Below are positions 34,635-43,303 of a stretch of 64,000 bases of DNA, one piece after another. The position numbers and the translations under genes were made by a program. Location: the NCBI RefSeq assembly GCF_036347135.1, contig NZ_CP108938.1, positions 3,968,001 through 4,032,000 of the forward strand, read 5' to 3'. The notes under the pieces were generated by a model. That model was given only the letters and a program-made list of their open reading frames with translations. It had not been told where the DNA came from and searched no databases. The number at the start of each line of letters is the position of its first letter. Within the stretch, counting starts at the first letter, position 1. Origin of the DNA: Streptomyces sp. NBC_00775. GTDB lineage: Bacteria; Actinomycetota; Actinomycetes; Streptomycetales; Streptomycetaceae.

Positions 34635-34760
34635 GGGAACTGGTCGGTGGCAACCGTCTGACCTGCTGGTTTTGTTACTCGGGGCGCCATTGTCAGTGGG
34701 CTGCGGTAGCTTCCGGAGTGTTGGCGTGAGGACGGAAAGAGCCACAGGGGTGGGTTGGCT

Positions 34761-35762
34761 ATGAGCGACGGTACGGCGACGACGACAGACCTGGATGTGC
34801 GCCTGGAGAAGCACCGGGTCGAGCTGACGGGGTACTGCTACCGAATGCTCGGCTCGTCCTTCGAGGCCGAGGACGCGGTGCAGGACACGATGGTCCGCGC
34901 CTGGCGCAGCTACGACAAGTTCGAGGGCCGCTCGTCCATGCGGTCCTGGCTGTACCGGATCGCGACGAACGTGTGCCTGGACATGTTGAGCGCGGGAAAC
35001 AAAAGGGCTCGCCCCATGGACCTCACCGCTCCCTCCCCGCTGGCCCAGGCCGCCCTCACCCCCCGCCCGGACAACACCTGGCTGGAGCCGATGCCCGACG
35101 CCCGCGTGCTGCCCACGGTCACCGACCCGGCCGAGGCGGCGGTCGCGAAGGAGTCGGTGCGCCTCGCCTTCATGGCCGCCCTGCAGCAACTGCCGCCCAA
35201 GCAACGGGCCGTGCTCATCCTGCGCGAAGTCCTCGCCTGGAAGGCGAGCGAGGTAGCCGAGCTGCTCGGCACCTCGGTCGCGTCGGTGAACAGTGCGCTG
35301 CAGCGGGCCCGCGCCACCCTCGCGGAGAGCGACGGCGCGGAGGCCGCCACCTCCGACCCGCTCGACGAGGAGCAGCAGAAGCTCCTGGAGCGCTATGTCG
35401 CCGCGTTCGAGGGGTACGACATGACGGCACTGACCGCGCTGCTCCACGAGGACGCGATCATGACGATGCCGCCGTTCGACCTGTGGCTGCGCGGCACGGA
35501 CGACATCACCGGCTTCATGACGACGCTGGGCGCCGCCTGCGCGGACTCCCGCCTGGTGCCGGTCGAGGTCAACGGTCTGCCGGGCTTCGCCCAGTACAAG
35601 CCGGACGAGGAAGCGGGCGGCTACGTCCCGTGGTCCGTCCAAGTGCTGGAGATCTCAAAGGGGCGCATCGCCGGGTTCCACTTCTTCCTGGACACCGCCC
35701 GCTGGTTCCCGCTCTTCGGCCTGCCCCTCCGGCTCGAAGCGGAGACCGACCAGGTCCAGTAG
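34761..35762 (+). CDS. ECF sigma factor with C-terminal SnoaL-like extension
   Basis: 333 aa from ATG 34761 (GGGGTGGG upstream). Region 2 is LTGYCYRMLGSSFEAEDAVQDTMVRAWRSYDKFEGRSSMRSWLYRIATNVCLD. The linker is long and contains DNTWLEPMPDARVLP. Region 4 is QLPPKQRAVLILREVLAWKASEVAELLGTSVASVNSALQRARATL. From residue 205 a SnoaL/NTF2-like domain follows (LLERYVAAFEGYDMTALTALLHEDAIMTMPPFDLWLRG). This fits the SigG-like/TIGR02960-type sigma factors, where the extension replaces a separate anti-sigma factor. The last 108 nt overlap the convergent STAS gene. Confidence 0.9.
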   Translation: MSDGTATTTDLDVRLEKHRVELTGYCYRMLGSSFEAEDAVQDTMVRAWRSYDKFEGRSSMRSWLYRIATNVCLDMLSAGNKRARPMDLTAPSPLAQAALTPRPDNTWLEPMPDARVLPTVTDPAEAAVAKESVRLAFMAALQQLPPKQRAVLILREVLAWKASEVAELLGTSVASVNSALQRARATLAESDGAEAATSDPLDEEQQKLLERYVAAFEGYDMTALTALLHEDAIMTMPPFDLWLRGTDDITGFMTTLGAACADSRLVPVEVNGLPGFAQYKPDEEAGGYVPWSVQVLEISKGRIAGFHFFLDTARWFPLFGLPLRLEAETDQVQ

Positions 35763-36047
35763 GGCGCGCAGGGCCGGGTCCGGGTTCCGCAGGCGTATCC
35801 GGCCTCCGGCCCTCCGCGCCGCCAGCTCCAGTCTCGCCAGTACGTCGACGGCGGCGAGACCGGGCGGCCCGATCCCCGCGACATCGCAGACGACGAACCC
35901 GGCCCCGGTCGACTCCAGCCGCGCCCGCACGTCGTCACAGAGCCGCGGTACCTCGTCACGGGTGACGGGTCCGGGCAGTACGAGTACGAGTACGTCGGGT
36001 GTCGTGGCGTCCACAGTCAGTAGACCGGGCGGGGGCGCGGAACTCAT
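35655..36047 (-). CDS. STAS-domain protein (anti-sigma-factor-antagonist-like)
   Basis: 130 aa from ATG at 36047. The STAS fold is visible: LVLVLPGPVTRDEVPRLCDDVRARLESTGAGFVVCDVAGIGPPGLAAVDVLARLELAARRAGGRIRLRNPDPALRALLDLVGL. The usual Asp-Ser phosphorylation site (VDS) is replaced by G-I-G-P, so it may not be regulated by phosphorylation. The 35-residue tail after the domain is encoded antisense to the end of the sigma-factor gene. Whether it touches that sigma factor is unknown. Confidence 0.72.
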   Translation of the reverse strand: MSSAPPPGLLTVDATTPDVLVLVLPGPVTRDEVPRLCDDVRARLESTGAGFVVCDVAGIGPPGLAAVDVLARLELAARRAGGRIRLRNPDPALRALLDLVGLRFEPEGQAEEREPAGGVQEEVEPGDAPL

Positions 36048-36185
36048 CGGGGGCGCGGCCGGAGCCCGTACAGGATCACATTGACCTGCGCCCTGCCCTC
36101 CCGGTTGGGTTGGGTGTATGCCCCACGAATCAGTACCTCCCGCGATACCTGACGGCTTCTGCCCCGCCCAGGACGAGGAGGTGCC

Positions 36186-37106
36186 GTGCAGGGCGTACTG
36201 ACCGGCTTCGCCGTCATCGCCGTCGTCATCGGGGTCGGTTACGTCATCGGGCGGCGCGGCTATCTCGGGGACAACGGGCGGGAGGTACTGACGAAGCTCG
36301 CCTTCCATGTGGCGTCGCCCGCGCTGCTGTTCACGACGCTCGCACAGGCCGACCTGTCGGTGATCTTCTCCAGCCGGCTCCTGGTCACCGCGATGAGTAC
36401 GGCCGCGGCGGCCGGGGTCTTCGTCGCGGTGGGTGTCGTACGCGGCTGGGGCGTGGGCCGGACGACGATCGGCGCGCTGTGCTCCAGTTACGTCAACTCG
36501 GGCAACCTGGGCATCCCGATCGCCGTGTATGTGCTCGGTGACGCCTCGCTGGTGGCGCCCGTGCTGCTGTTCCAGCAGATCATGGTGACGCCCATCGCCC
36601 TCACCGTCCTCGACCTGTCCACGAAGGGCGAGAGGCGTCCGCTGTGGCAGCGGCTGATCACGCCGCTGCGCAATCCCATCGCCGTCGGCTCGCTCAGCGG
36701 GGTCGCGGTGTCGGCGACCGGTCTGACCGTGCCCGGGCCGATCCTCGATCCGCTCAAGCTGATCGGGGGCATGTCGGTGCCCGCGGTGCTGCTGGCGTTC
36801 GGCATCTCGCTGTGCGGCAGCAGCCTGCCGGGGCGCGGCTCCGACCGGTACCCGGTGCTGCTCTCCGTCGTGCTGAAGTCGGTGGGCCAGCCGCTGGCCG
36901 CCTGGGCGCTGGCCGTCGGCGTGTTCGGGCTGCGGGGTGCGCCCCTGCTCGACGTCGTGGTCACCTCGGCCCTGCCCGCCGCGCAGAACCTGTTCACGTA
37001 CGCCTCGCGCTACCGGGTCGGCGAGACCCTGGCCCGGGAGTCGATCCTGCTGTCGACGATGCTGGCCGTGCCCGTGCTGGTGGTCATCGCGGCCGTACTG
37101 GGGTGA
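36186..37106 (+). CDS. AEC-family permease (auxin efflux carrier type)
   Basis: 306 aa, GTG start with GAGGAGG upstream. About ten helices in two five-helix repeats. The first half has VIAVVIGVGYVIGRRGYLGDNGREVLTKLAFHVASPALLFTTLAQ, and the middle has SSYVNSGNLGIPIAVYVLGD, the Asn-Gly-rich crossover of this family. The second half ends SALPAAQNLFTYASRYRVGETLARESILLSTMLAVPVLVV. Relatives export organic acids or aromatic compounds; the substrate here is not known. A strong hairpin separates it from deoA. Confidence 0.9.
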   Translation: MQGVLTGFAVIAVVIGVGYVIGRRGYLGDNGREVLTKLAFHVASPALLFTTLAQADLSVIFSSRLLVTAMSTAAAAGVFVAVGVVRGWGVGRTTIGALCSSYVNSGNLGIPIAVYVLGDASLVAPVLLFQQIMVTPIALTVLDLSTKGERRPLWQRLITPLRNPIAVGSLSGVAVSATGLTVPGPILDPLKLIGGMSVPAVLLAFGISLCGSSLPGRGSDRYPVLLSVVLKSVGQPLAAWALAVGVFGLRGAPLLDVVVTSALPAAQNLFTYASRYRVGETLARESILLSTMLAVPVLVVIAAVLG

Positions 37107-37125
37107 ACGCGTCGCGAAAACGCGA

Positions 37126-37154
37126 GGGACCGGCGCCGTGAAAGCGCCGGTCCC
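37126..37154. terminator. Bidirectional hairpin between the AEC carrier and deoA
   Basis: GGGACCGGCGC / GCGCCGGTCCC, 11-bp perfect stem with a 7-nt loop. Next to it GCGTCATG occurs as short direct repeats (37168-37203). Confidence 0.82.
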
Positions 37155-37215
37155 TGTCATAAGTCACGCGTCATGCGTCATGCCGCAGTCCTGCGTCATG
37201 ACGCGTCCGTACGGC

Positions 37216-38499
37216 TCAGGCGATCCGGTCCAGCACGATCGGGCTCGCCTTGAAGTCCGTGCCCGCGGCCGCGATGTCGTACGAACCCTCGACCGACTGG
37301 AGGGCGTACTCGAAGCGCTCCGGGGTGTCCGTGTGGAGGGTGAGGAGGGGCTGGCCCGCCGTCACCGTGTCGCCCGGCTTGGCGTGCAGTTCGACGCCCG
37401 CTCCGGCCTGCACCGGGTCCTCCTTGCGGGCGCGTCCGGCGCCGAGGCGCCAGGCGGCGATGCCGATGTCGTACGCGTCGAGGCGGGTCAGGACACCCGA
37501 CGAAGAGGCCGTCACCACGTGCTGCTCGCGCGCGGTGGGGAGCGTGGCGTCCGGGTCGCCGCCCTGCGCGGCGATCATGCGGCGCCACACGTCCATCGCG
37601 GAGCCGTCGGCGAGTGCCTTCGCCGGGTCGGCGTCCTTCACGCCCGCGGCGTCGAGCATCTCGCGCGCGAGGGCGATGGTGAGGTCGACGACGTCGGAGG
37701 GGCCGCCGCCCGCCAGTACCTCGACGGACTCCCGCACTTCGAGGGCGTTGCCGGCCGTCAGGCCCAGCGGGGTCGACATGTCGGTCAGCAGCGCGACCGT
37801 CTTCACGCCGTGGTCCGTGCCCAGGCCCACCATCGTGGAGGCCAGTTCGCGGGCGTCCTCGATGGTCTTCATGAAGGCGCCGGAGCCGACCTTCACGTCC
37901 AGGACCAGCGAGCCCGTGCCCTCGGCGATCTTCTTGGACATGATGGAGGAGGCGATCAGCGGGATCGCCTCGACCGTGCCGGTCACGTCGCGGAGCGCGT
38001 ACAGCTTCTTGTCCGCGGGGGCCAGGCCGTCGCCCGCCGCGCAGATCACCGCGCCCGTGGTGTCGAGGACGTGCAGCATCTCCTCGTTCGACAGGAGCGC
38101 GCGCCAGCCGGGGATCGACTCCAGCTTGTCCAGCGTGCCGCCGGTGTGGCCGAGGCCGCGGCCCGACAGCTGCGGGACCGCCGCGCCGCAGGCGGCCACG
38201 AGGGGCGCCAGCGGGAGGGTGATCTTGTCGCCGACGCCGCCCGTGGAGTGCTTGTCGGCGGTCGGGCGGGACAGGGACGAGAAGTCCATGCGCTCGCCGG
38301 AGGCGATCATCGCGGCGGTCCAGCGGGCGATCTCACGGCGGTTCATGCCGTTGAGCAGGATCGCCATGTTGAGGGCGGCCATCTGGTAGTCGGCGACCTC
38401 GCCGCGGGTGTACGCGTCGATGACCCAGTCGATCTGCTCGTCGCTGAGTTCAGCGCGGTCCCGCTTGGCGCGGATGACGGAGACAGCGTCCATGGCCAT
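37216..38499 (-). CDS. deoA: Thymidine phosphorylase
   Basis: 427 aa from ATG at 38499, with GGAAGGAAA upstream (a second ATG follows two codons later). It phosphorolyses thymidine and deoxyuridine to base and deoxyribose-1-phosphate. Family signature SGRGLGHTGGTLDKLESIPG, phosphate-binding KHSTGGVGDKITLPLAPLVAACG and KKIAEGTGSLVLDVKVGSGAFMK are all present, as is the C-terminal PYNP alpha/beta domain. It is the last gene of the nucleoside ABC-cdd-deoA unit; its product feeds DeoC through a mutase. Confidence 0.95.
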   Translation of the reverse strand: MAMDAVSVIRAKRDRAELSDEQIDWVIDAYTRGEVADYQMAALNMAILLNGMNRREIARWTAAMIASGERMDFSSLSRPTADKHSTGGVGDKITLPLAPLVAACGAAVPQLSGRGLGHTGGTLDKLESIPGWRALLSNEEMLHVLDTTGAVICAAGDGLAPADKKLYALRDVTGTVEAIPLIASSIMSKKIAEGTGSLVLDVKVGSGAFMKTIEDARELASTMVGLGTDHGVKTVALLTDMSTPLGLTAGNALEVRESVEVLAGGGPSDVVDLTIALAREMLDAAGVKDADPAKALADGSAMDVWRRMIAAQGGDPDATLPTAREQHVVTASSSGVLTRLDAYDIGIAAWRLGAGRARKEDPVQAGAGVELHAKPGDTVTAGQPLLTLHTDTPERFEYALQSVEGSYDIAAAGTDFKASPIVLDRIA

Positions 38500-38565
38500 G
38501 GCTTTCCTTCCGAAAGATGAGCGGCCCCTCCCTGACATCGGTCGATCAGGAGGGGCCGCACGGCG

Positions 38566-38979
38566 TTACTTGGTGAGATGGTCCGGCCCGAAGGCCTGCG
38601 GCAGCATCTCGGAGAGCGGCAGGATTCCGGCCGGGGTCTCCAGGAGCAGGTCGGGGCCGCCGAACTCGAACAGCAGCTGGCGGCAGCGCCCGCACGGAAC
38701 GAGGATCTCGCCCCGTCCGTCGACGCAGGTGAAGTGCGTCAGACGGCCGCCCCCGGTGTTCTGCAGCTGGGAGACCAGACCGCACTCGGCGCACAGCCCG
38801 AGCCCGTACGAGGCGTTCTCGACGTTGCAGCCGGAGACGGTCCGGCCGTCGTCGACGAGGGCCGCGACACCGACCGGGTACTTCGAGTACGGGGCGTACG
38901 CGCGGGACATGGCCGCACGCGCCACCTCCCTCAGCGCCTCCCAGTCGACGGTCGCGGAAACCGCCCCGGCGGACGTCAC
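38566..38979 (-). CDS. cdd: Cytidine deaminase
   Basis: 137 aa from GTG at 38979, which overlaps the stop of the upstream permease by 4 nt. It converts (deoxy)cytidine to (deoxy)uridine. Zinc ligands and catalytic Glu: NVENASYGLGLCAECG and VPCGRCRQLL; substrate residues YSKYPVGVAALVDDGRTVSGCNVENAS. Length is normal for the tetrameric small-type CDA. Made from the nucleoside uptake operon. Confidence 0.95.
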   Translation of the reverse strand: MTSAGAVSATVDWEALREVARAAMSRAYAPYSKYPVGVAALVDDGRTVSGCNVENASYGLGLCAECGLVSQLQNTGGGRLTHFTCVDGRGEILVPCGRCRQLLFEFGGPDLLLETPAGILPLSEMLPQAFGPDHLTK

Positions 38980-40238
38980 TTGCCCTGTCCCTTCCGGTAC
39001 GGCAGGCCGTCGGCCTTCGGCATCCGCAGATGCTGTGCGGACAGCGAGAGGACGAGCAGGGTCACGACGTACGGCGTGGCGCTCACGAACTGCTGGGGGA
39101 CCTCGTCGGTGGTGAGGTACCAGACGAACATCAGCGCCGAGACCGCGGCCGTGATCAGCGCCGGGACGGTCCGCTTCTTCCACAGCAGGTAGGCCACGCC
39201 GAAGACCAGCAGGATCGCCAGCAGCAGGATCAGCGCGTGCACGTTGGTGGCGCCGCCGCGCAGGTTGAGGCTGTCGGTGTAGCCGAACAGGCCCGCGCCG
39301 AGGGCGAGGCCGCCCGGCATCCAGTTGCCGAAGATCATCGCGGCGAGACCGATGTAACCGCGGCCCGCGGTCTGGCCGTCCAGGTACACGTTCGACGCCA
39401 CGATCGACAGGAAGGCGCCGCCGAGACCGGCGAAGCCGCCCGAGATGATGACGGCGAGGTACTTGTACTTGTAGACGTTCACGCCGAGGGACTCGGCGGC
39501 CACCGGGTTCTCACCGCAGGAGCGCAGGCGCAGGCCGAAGGACGTGCGCCACAGCACCCACCAGGTGGCGGGGACCAGGGCCACCGCGACGACGGTGAGC
39601 GGCGACAGGTCGGTGACCAGTCCGCCGAGCAGACCCGCGATGTCCGAGACCAGGAACCAGTGCTTCTGGTTGAGCGTGTCCAGCCAGCTGGACAGCCCCG
39701 GGATGTCGAAGGTGCCGAGCGAGTCGATCGGCGGGGACTGCTTGGAGGAGCCCTGCGGCGCGTTCTCGAAGGTGAACTTGGAGAGGTAGCGGGTGGTGCC
39801 GAGCGCCAGGATGTTGATGGCCACACCGGAGACGATGTGGTTGACGTTGAAGGTCACGGTGGCGATGGCGTGCAGGACGGCGCCCAGGGCACCGCCGATG
39901 ATGCCGAAGGCGACACCGGTCCACGGGCCCCACTGGTAGCCCGCCCAGGCACCGAACCAGGTGCCGAGGATCATCATGCCCTCAAGGCCGATGTTGACGA
40001 CGCCCGCGCGCTCGGACCACAGACCGCCGAGGCCCGCGAGGCCGATCGGCACCGCGAGACGCAGCGCCGTGGACATCTGTCCGGTGGAGGTGATGCCGTC
40101 GGCGCCGGTGATCAGGCGGACGATCGACGTCAGGATCAGTACGCCCGCGATGATCAGCAGGAGTACCGGGAGCGAGAATCGGCGGCTGCCCTTGCCGGGC
40201 TGCTGCGCCTGCGGCTTGGCGACGGTCGCGGTGCTCAT
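38976..40238 (-). CDS. Nucleoside ABC transporter permease 2
   Basis: 420 aa, ATG, overlapping the upstream permease by 4 nt. About ten helices of the BPD_transp_2 (ribose/branched amino acid) family. Typical stretches are [38 protein letters not shown] and [34 protein letters not shown]. With permease 1 it forms the membrane channel of a BMP-type importer for purine or pyrimidine nucleosides, like YufP/YufQ (NupP/NupQ) of Bacillus. Confidence 0.93.
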   Translation of the reverse strand: [420 protein letters not shown]

Positions 40239-41362
40239 CGGGCAGCCACCTCCTTCGTGGAGTTGTTGTTGGCGGCGGCCGCGGCCAGTTCCTCACCGAC
40301 CCGCTTCTGCTGTCGGCGCAGGCCCCAGACGCGTACGGCCTCGTACGAGATGACGACCGCGAAGACGATCAGGCCCTGCATGATCGTGGCGATCTCCTTG
40401 TCGTACGCCACCGGGGTCGCGTAGTCGAGGGCGGGAGACGCCTTGTCGAGGAAGGCCCACAGGAGGGCGGCGAGCGCGATGCCGCCCGGGTTGTTGCGGC
40501 CCAGCAGCGCGATGCCGATGGCGACGAAGCCGAGGCCGGCCGGGAAGCTCAGGCTGTAGGTGTGCGCGTCGCCCAGGAGCAGCGGCAGGCCCGAGAAGCC
40601 CGCGACCGCGCCGGAGATCAGCATCGCGGTGAGCACCATGCGCTTGGCGTCGACACCGGAGGCCGCGGCGGCGGACTCGGAGGCGCCGGTGGCGCGCAGG
40701 TCGAAGCCGAAGCGGGTGCGGTTGAGGGCGATCCAGAACAGGACTCCCGCGAGGATCGCGATGAAGACCATGCCGTAGAGCTCGCCGACGTCCGCGCCGA
40801 GGTTGATGCCGGGGAACCAGCCGGACTTCTTCATGATGCCGGTCGTGTTGTTGTTGCCGACCTGCTGGCCCCAGATGTTCTCGGCGGTGAGGTAGCCGAT
40901 GAGGCTGGTGGCGATCGCGTTGAGCATGATCGTCGAGACGACCTCGCTCACACCGCGGGTGACCTTCAGGACGCCCGCGATACCGGCCCAGAAGGCACCG
41001 GTGAGCATCGCGACGAGCATCAGCACGGGGATCTGCAGGAAGGACGGCAGCGCGAGGTGCGCGCCGACCACCGCGGTCATCATCGCGCCGAGGCGGTACT
41101 GGCCGTCGACGCCGATGTTGAACAGGTTCATGCGGAAGCCGATGGCCACGCCGAGTGCGGCGATGTAGTACATCGACGCCTGGTTGACGATCAGCACCTG
41201 GACGTCGGAGTACGTCGCCTGCTGAAGCATCAGGGCGTACGGCTCGAACGGGTTCTTGCCCGAGGCGAGCAGCACGACCGAGGTCAGTGCGATCGCCGCG
41301 ACGAGGGCGATGACCGGGCCGGCCACCGCGAGGAGCACCCGCTCCTTGTCGAACTTCTTCAT
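40235..41362 (-). CDS. Nucleoside ABC transporter permease 1
   Basis: 375 aa from ATG at 41362, overlapping the ATPase stop by 4 nt. About eight helices of the BPD_transp_2 family, with ALGVAIGFRMNLFNIGVDGQYRLGAM and ATGASESAAAASGVDAKRMVLTAMLISGAVAGFSGLPLLLGD. The frame stays open through the whole upstream ATPase gene to 43027 without being coding there. Paired with the next permease. Confidence 0.93.
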   Translation of the reverse strand: MKKFDKERVLLAVAGPVIALVAAIALTSVVLLASGKNPFEPYALMLQQATYSDVQVLIVNQASMYYIAALGVAIGFRMNLFNIGVDGQYRLGAMMTAVVGAHLALPSFLQIPVLMLVAMLTGAFWAGIAGVLKVTRGVSEVVSTIMLNAIATSLIGYLTAENIWGQQVGNNNTTGIMKKSGWFPGINLGADVGELYGMVFIAILAGVLFWIALNRTRFGFDLRATGASESAAAASGVDAKRMVLTAMLISGAVAGFSGLPLLLGDAHTYSLSFPAGLGFVAIGIALLGRNNPGGIALAALLWAFLDKASPALDYATPVAYDKEIATIMQGLIVFAVVISYEAVRVWGLRRQQKRVGEELAAAAANNNSTKEVAAR

Positions 41363-43020
41363 CGGGCCTCGTCCTCCGGGGCGGCGCTTTCCGCTACGTG
41401 CTCCAGGTGTCCGGAGGCGGCGCCGGTCATGGCCGAGCCGAGTTCCTCCGGGGTGATGGTCGCCGGGTCGGCGTCCGCCACGAGCCTGCCGTTGTAGATC
41501 ACCCGGAGGGTGTCCGACAGGCCGATCAGCTCGTCCAGGTCGGCCGAGATCAGCAGAACGGCCAGGCCTTCGCGGCGGGCCTCGCGGATCTGGTCCCAGA
41601 TCGCGGCCTGCGCGCCGACGTCCACACCGCGGGTGGGGTGGGCGGCGATCAGGAACTTCGGGTTGTGGCTCATCTCGCGGCCGACGATCAGCTTCTGCTG
41701 GTTGCCGCCGGACAGGGAGGCGGCGGTGACGTCGATGCCGGGCGTACGGACGTCGTACTCCTCGACGATCCGGCGCGTGTCCTCCTGGGCGCCCTTGATG
41801 TCGAGCCAGACGCCCTTCGCGTTGGGCTTCTCGGTGACGTGACCGAGCATGCGGTTCTCCCAGAGCGGGGCTTCCAGCAGCAGGCCGTGCCGGTGGCGGT
41901 CCTCGGGGATGTAGCCGATGCCCTGCTCGCGGCGCTTGCGGGTGGCCCAGCCGGTGATCTCCTCGCCGAGGAAGGAGATGGCGCCGGAGTCGGCGTGCTT
42001 GAGACCGATCAGCGCGTCGATGAGTTCGGTCTGGCCGTTGCCCTCGACGCCGGCGATGCCCATGACCTCGCCCGCGTGGATGGTGAAGGTGACGTCGTCG
42101 AGGACGCGCTTCACGGTGGCGGCGGTCTCGGCCGTGGCCTCCGTGAGCAGACCGGTGGCCGTCGGCTCGCCGACCTCTCCGAGGGAGGCGCCGCCGCTCG
42201 CGTAGACGGTGAGGGCCTCGACCTGGATGACGGGCTTGTCCGTGACCGTCGACTCGGCGGTCTCCGGGGTGGGCAGTTCGCTGCCGACCATCATCTCGGC
42301 GAGCTGACGCGGGGTGGTCTTGGAGGGGACGGCCGTACCCACCGTCGTACCGCGCCGGATGACCGTGATCTCGTCGGCGACCGACAGGACCTCGCCCAGC
42401 TTGTGCGAGATGAAGATGACGGCGAGGCCCTCGGACTTGAGCTCGCGCAGGTTGTCGAAGAGTGCGTCGACCTCTTGCGGTACGAGTACGGCGGTGGGCT
42501 CGTCCAGGATCAGGGTGCGGGCGCCGCGGAAGAGGACCTTGAGGATCTCCACGCGCTGACGCTCGGCGACACCGAGGTTCTCGACCAGGACGTCCGGGCG
42601 GACGTTCAGCCCGTACCGGTCGGAGATCTCCTTGATCTTCTTCCGGGCGCCGCCACCGATGCCGTGCAGCTTCTCGCTGCCGAGCACCACGTTCTCCAGC
42701 ACCGTGAGGTTGTCCGCGAGCATGAAGTGCTGGTGGACCATGCCGATGCCGCGCACGATGGCGTCGCCGGGCGAGGAGAAGGTGACCTGCTCGCCTTCGA
42801 TGACGATCGTGCCCTCGTCCGGCTTCTGCATGCCGTAGAGGATCTTCATCAGCGTCGACTTGCCCGCACCGTTCTCGCCGACGAGGGCGTGGACGGTGCC
42901 TTTCCGGACACTGAGGTGGATGTCGTGGTTGGCCACCACACCGGGGAAACGCTTGGTGATCCCCGCCAGCTCGACCGCGGTCGACTGCGCGGTGAGCGGA
43001 GGGCTGCTGGACGCGTCGAT
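41359..43020 (-). CDS. Nucleoside ABC transporter ATP-binding protein (two ABC domains), apparent ATC start
   Basis: About 553 aa. Two ATPase domains in one chain, as in RbsA/NupO. Domain 1 has Walker A GENGAGKSTLMK and the Walker B region RTLILDEPTA. Domain 2 has a degenerate Walker A (GVEGNGQTELIDAL), signature LSGGNQQKLIVGREM and FLIAAHPTRGVDVGA. The natural N-terminus (IDASSSPPLTAQSTAVELAGITKRFPGV) begins at an ATC codon at 43020, 8 nt after AAGGAG; no ATG, GTG or TTG lies in frame there. The first standard start, GTG 42942, would remove the first beta strand. First gene of the operon, operator 29 nt upstream. Confidence 0.92.
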   Translation of the reverse strand: MDASSSPPLTAQSTAVELAGITKRFPGVVANHDIHLSVRKGTVHALVGENGAGKSTLMKILYGMQKPDEGTIVIEGEQVTFSSPGDAIVRGIGMVHQHFMLADNLTVLENVVLGSEKLHGIGGGARKKIKEISDRYGLNVRPDVLVENLGVAERQRVEILKVLFRGARTLILDEPTAVLVPQEVDALFDNLRELKSEGLAVIFISHKLGEVLSVADEITVIRRGTTVGTAVPSKTTPRQLAEMMVGSELPTPETAESTVTDKPVIQVEALTVYASGGASLGEVGEPTATGLLTEATAETAATVKRVLDDVTFTIHAGEVMGIAGVEGNGQTELIDALIGLKHADSGAISFLGEEITGWATRKRREQGIGYIPEDRHRHGLLLEAPLWENRMLGHVTEKPNAKGVWLDIKGAQEDTRRIVEEYDVRTPGIDVTAASLSGGNQQKLIVGREMSHNPKFLIAAHPTRGVDVGAQAAIWDQIREARREGLAVLLISADLDELIGLSDTLRVIYNGRLVADADPATITPEELGSAMTGAASGHLEHVAESAAPEDEAR

Positions 43021-43049
43021 GGCGCACTCTCCTTGGAAAAGGGGCCTAT

Positions 43050-43061
43050 CTACGCGCGTAG
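43050..43061. promoter_or_regulatory. Predicted nucleoside-regulon operator, ABC-cdd-deoA operon
   Basis: CTACGCGCGTAG. On the leftward strand it runs into ATA, giving TAGATA as a -10 box overlapping the palindrome, exactly as at deoC. Confidence 0.75.
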
Positions 43062-43303
43062 CGCCCCTGCTTTAAATAGTGCTCGGACTGGCCGAGCCTG
43101 ATCCGACTCGATCCGATCCGAGCATTCTGCCGCGCGAACGGGGCGCGGGGAGTCATCCTCCCCACACCCCGTTCCGTGGCCGTAACGCTGCCATTACAGC
43201 GTTGCCCTTGGCCATGGTTTCGACGTCTGGTTATCACCTGGTGATGCACTGGGTGCCGCGCCTGGTGACATCCCCCTGACCCTGGCCGGAGTCAAGGCCT
43301 CGT

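Noticed and set aside
40235..43027. 930-codon open frame spanning permease 1 and the ATPase gene
   Set aside because: Only its last 375 codons match a permease; the rest is antisense-free out-of-frame reading of the ATPase gene, kept open by GC bias.
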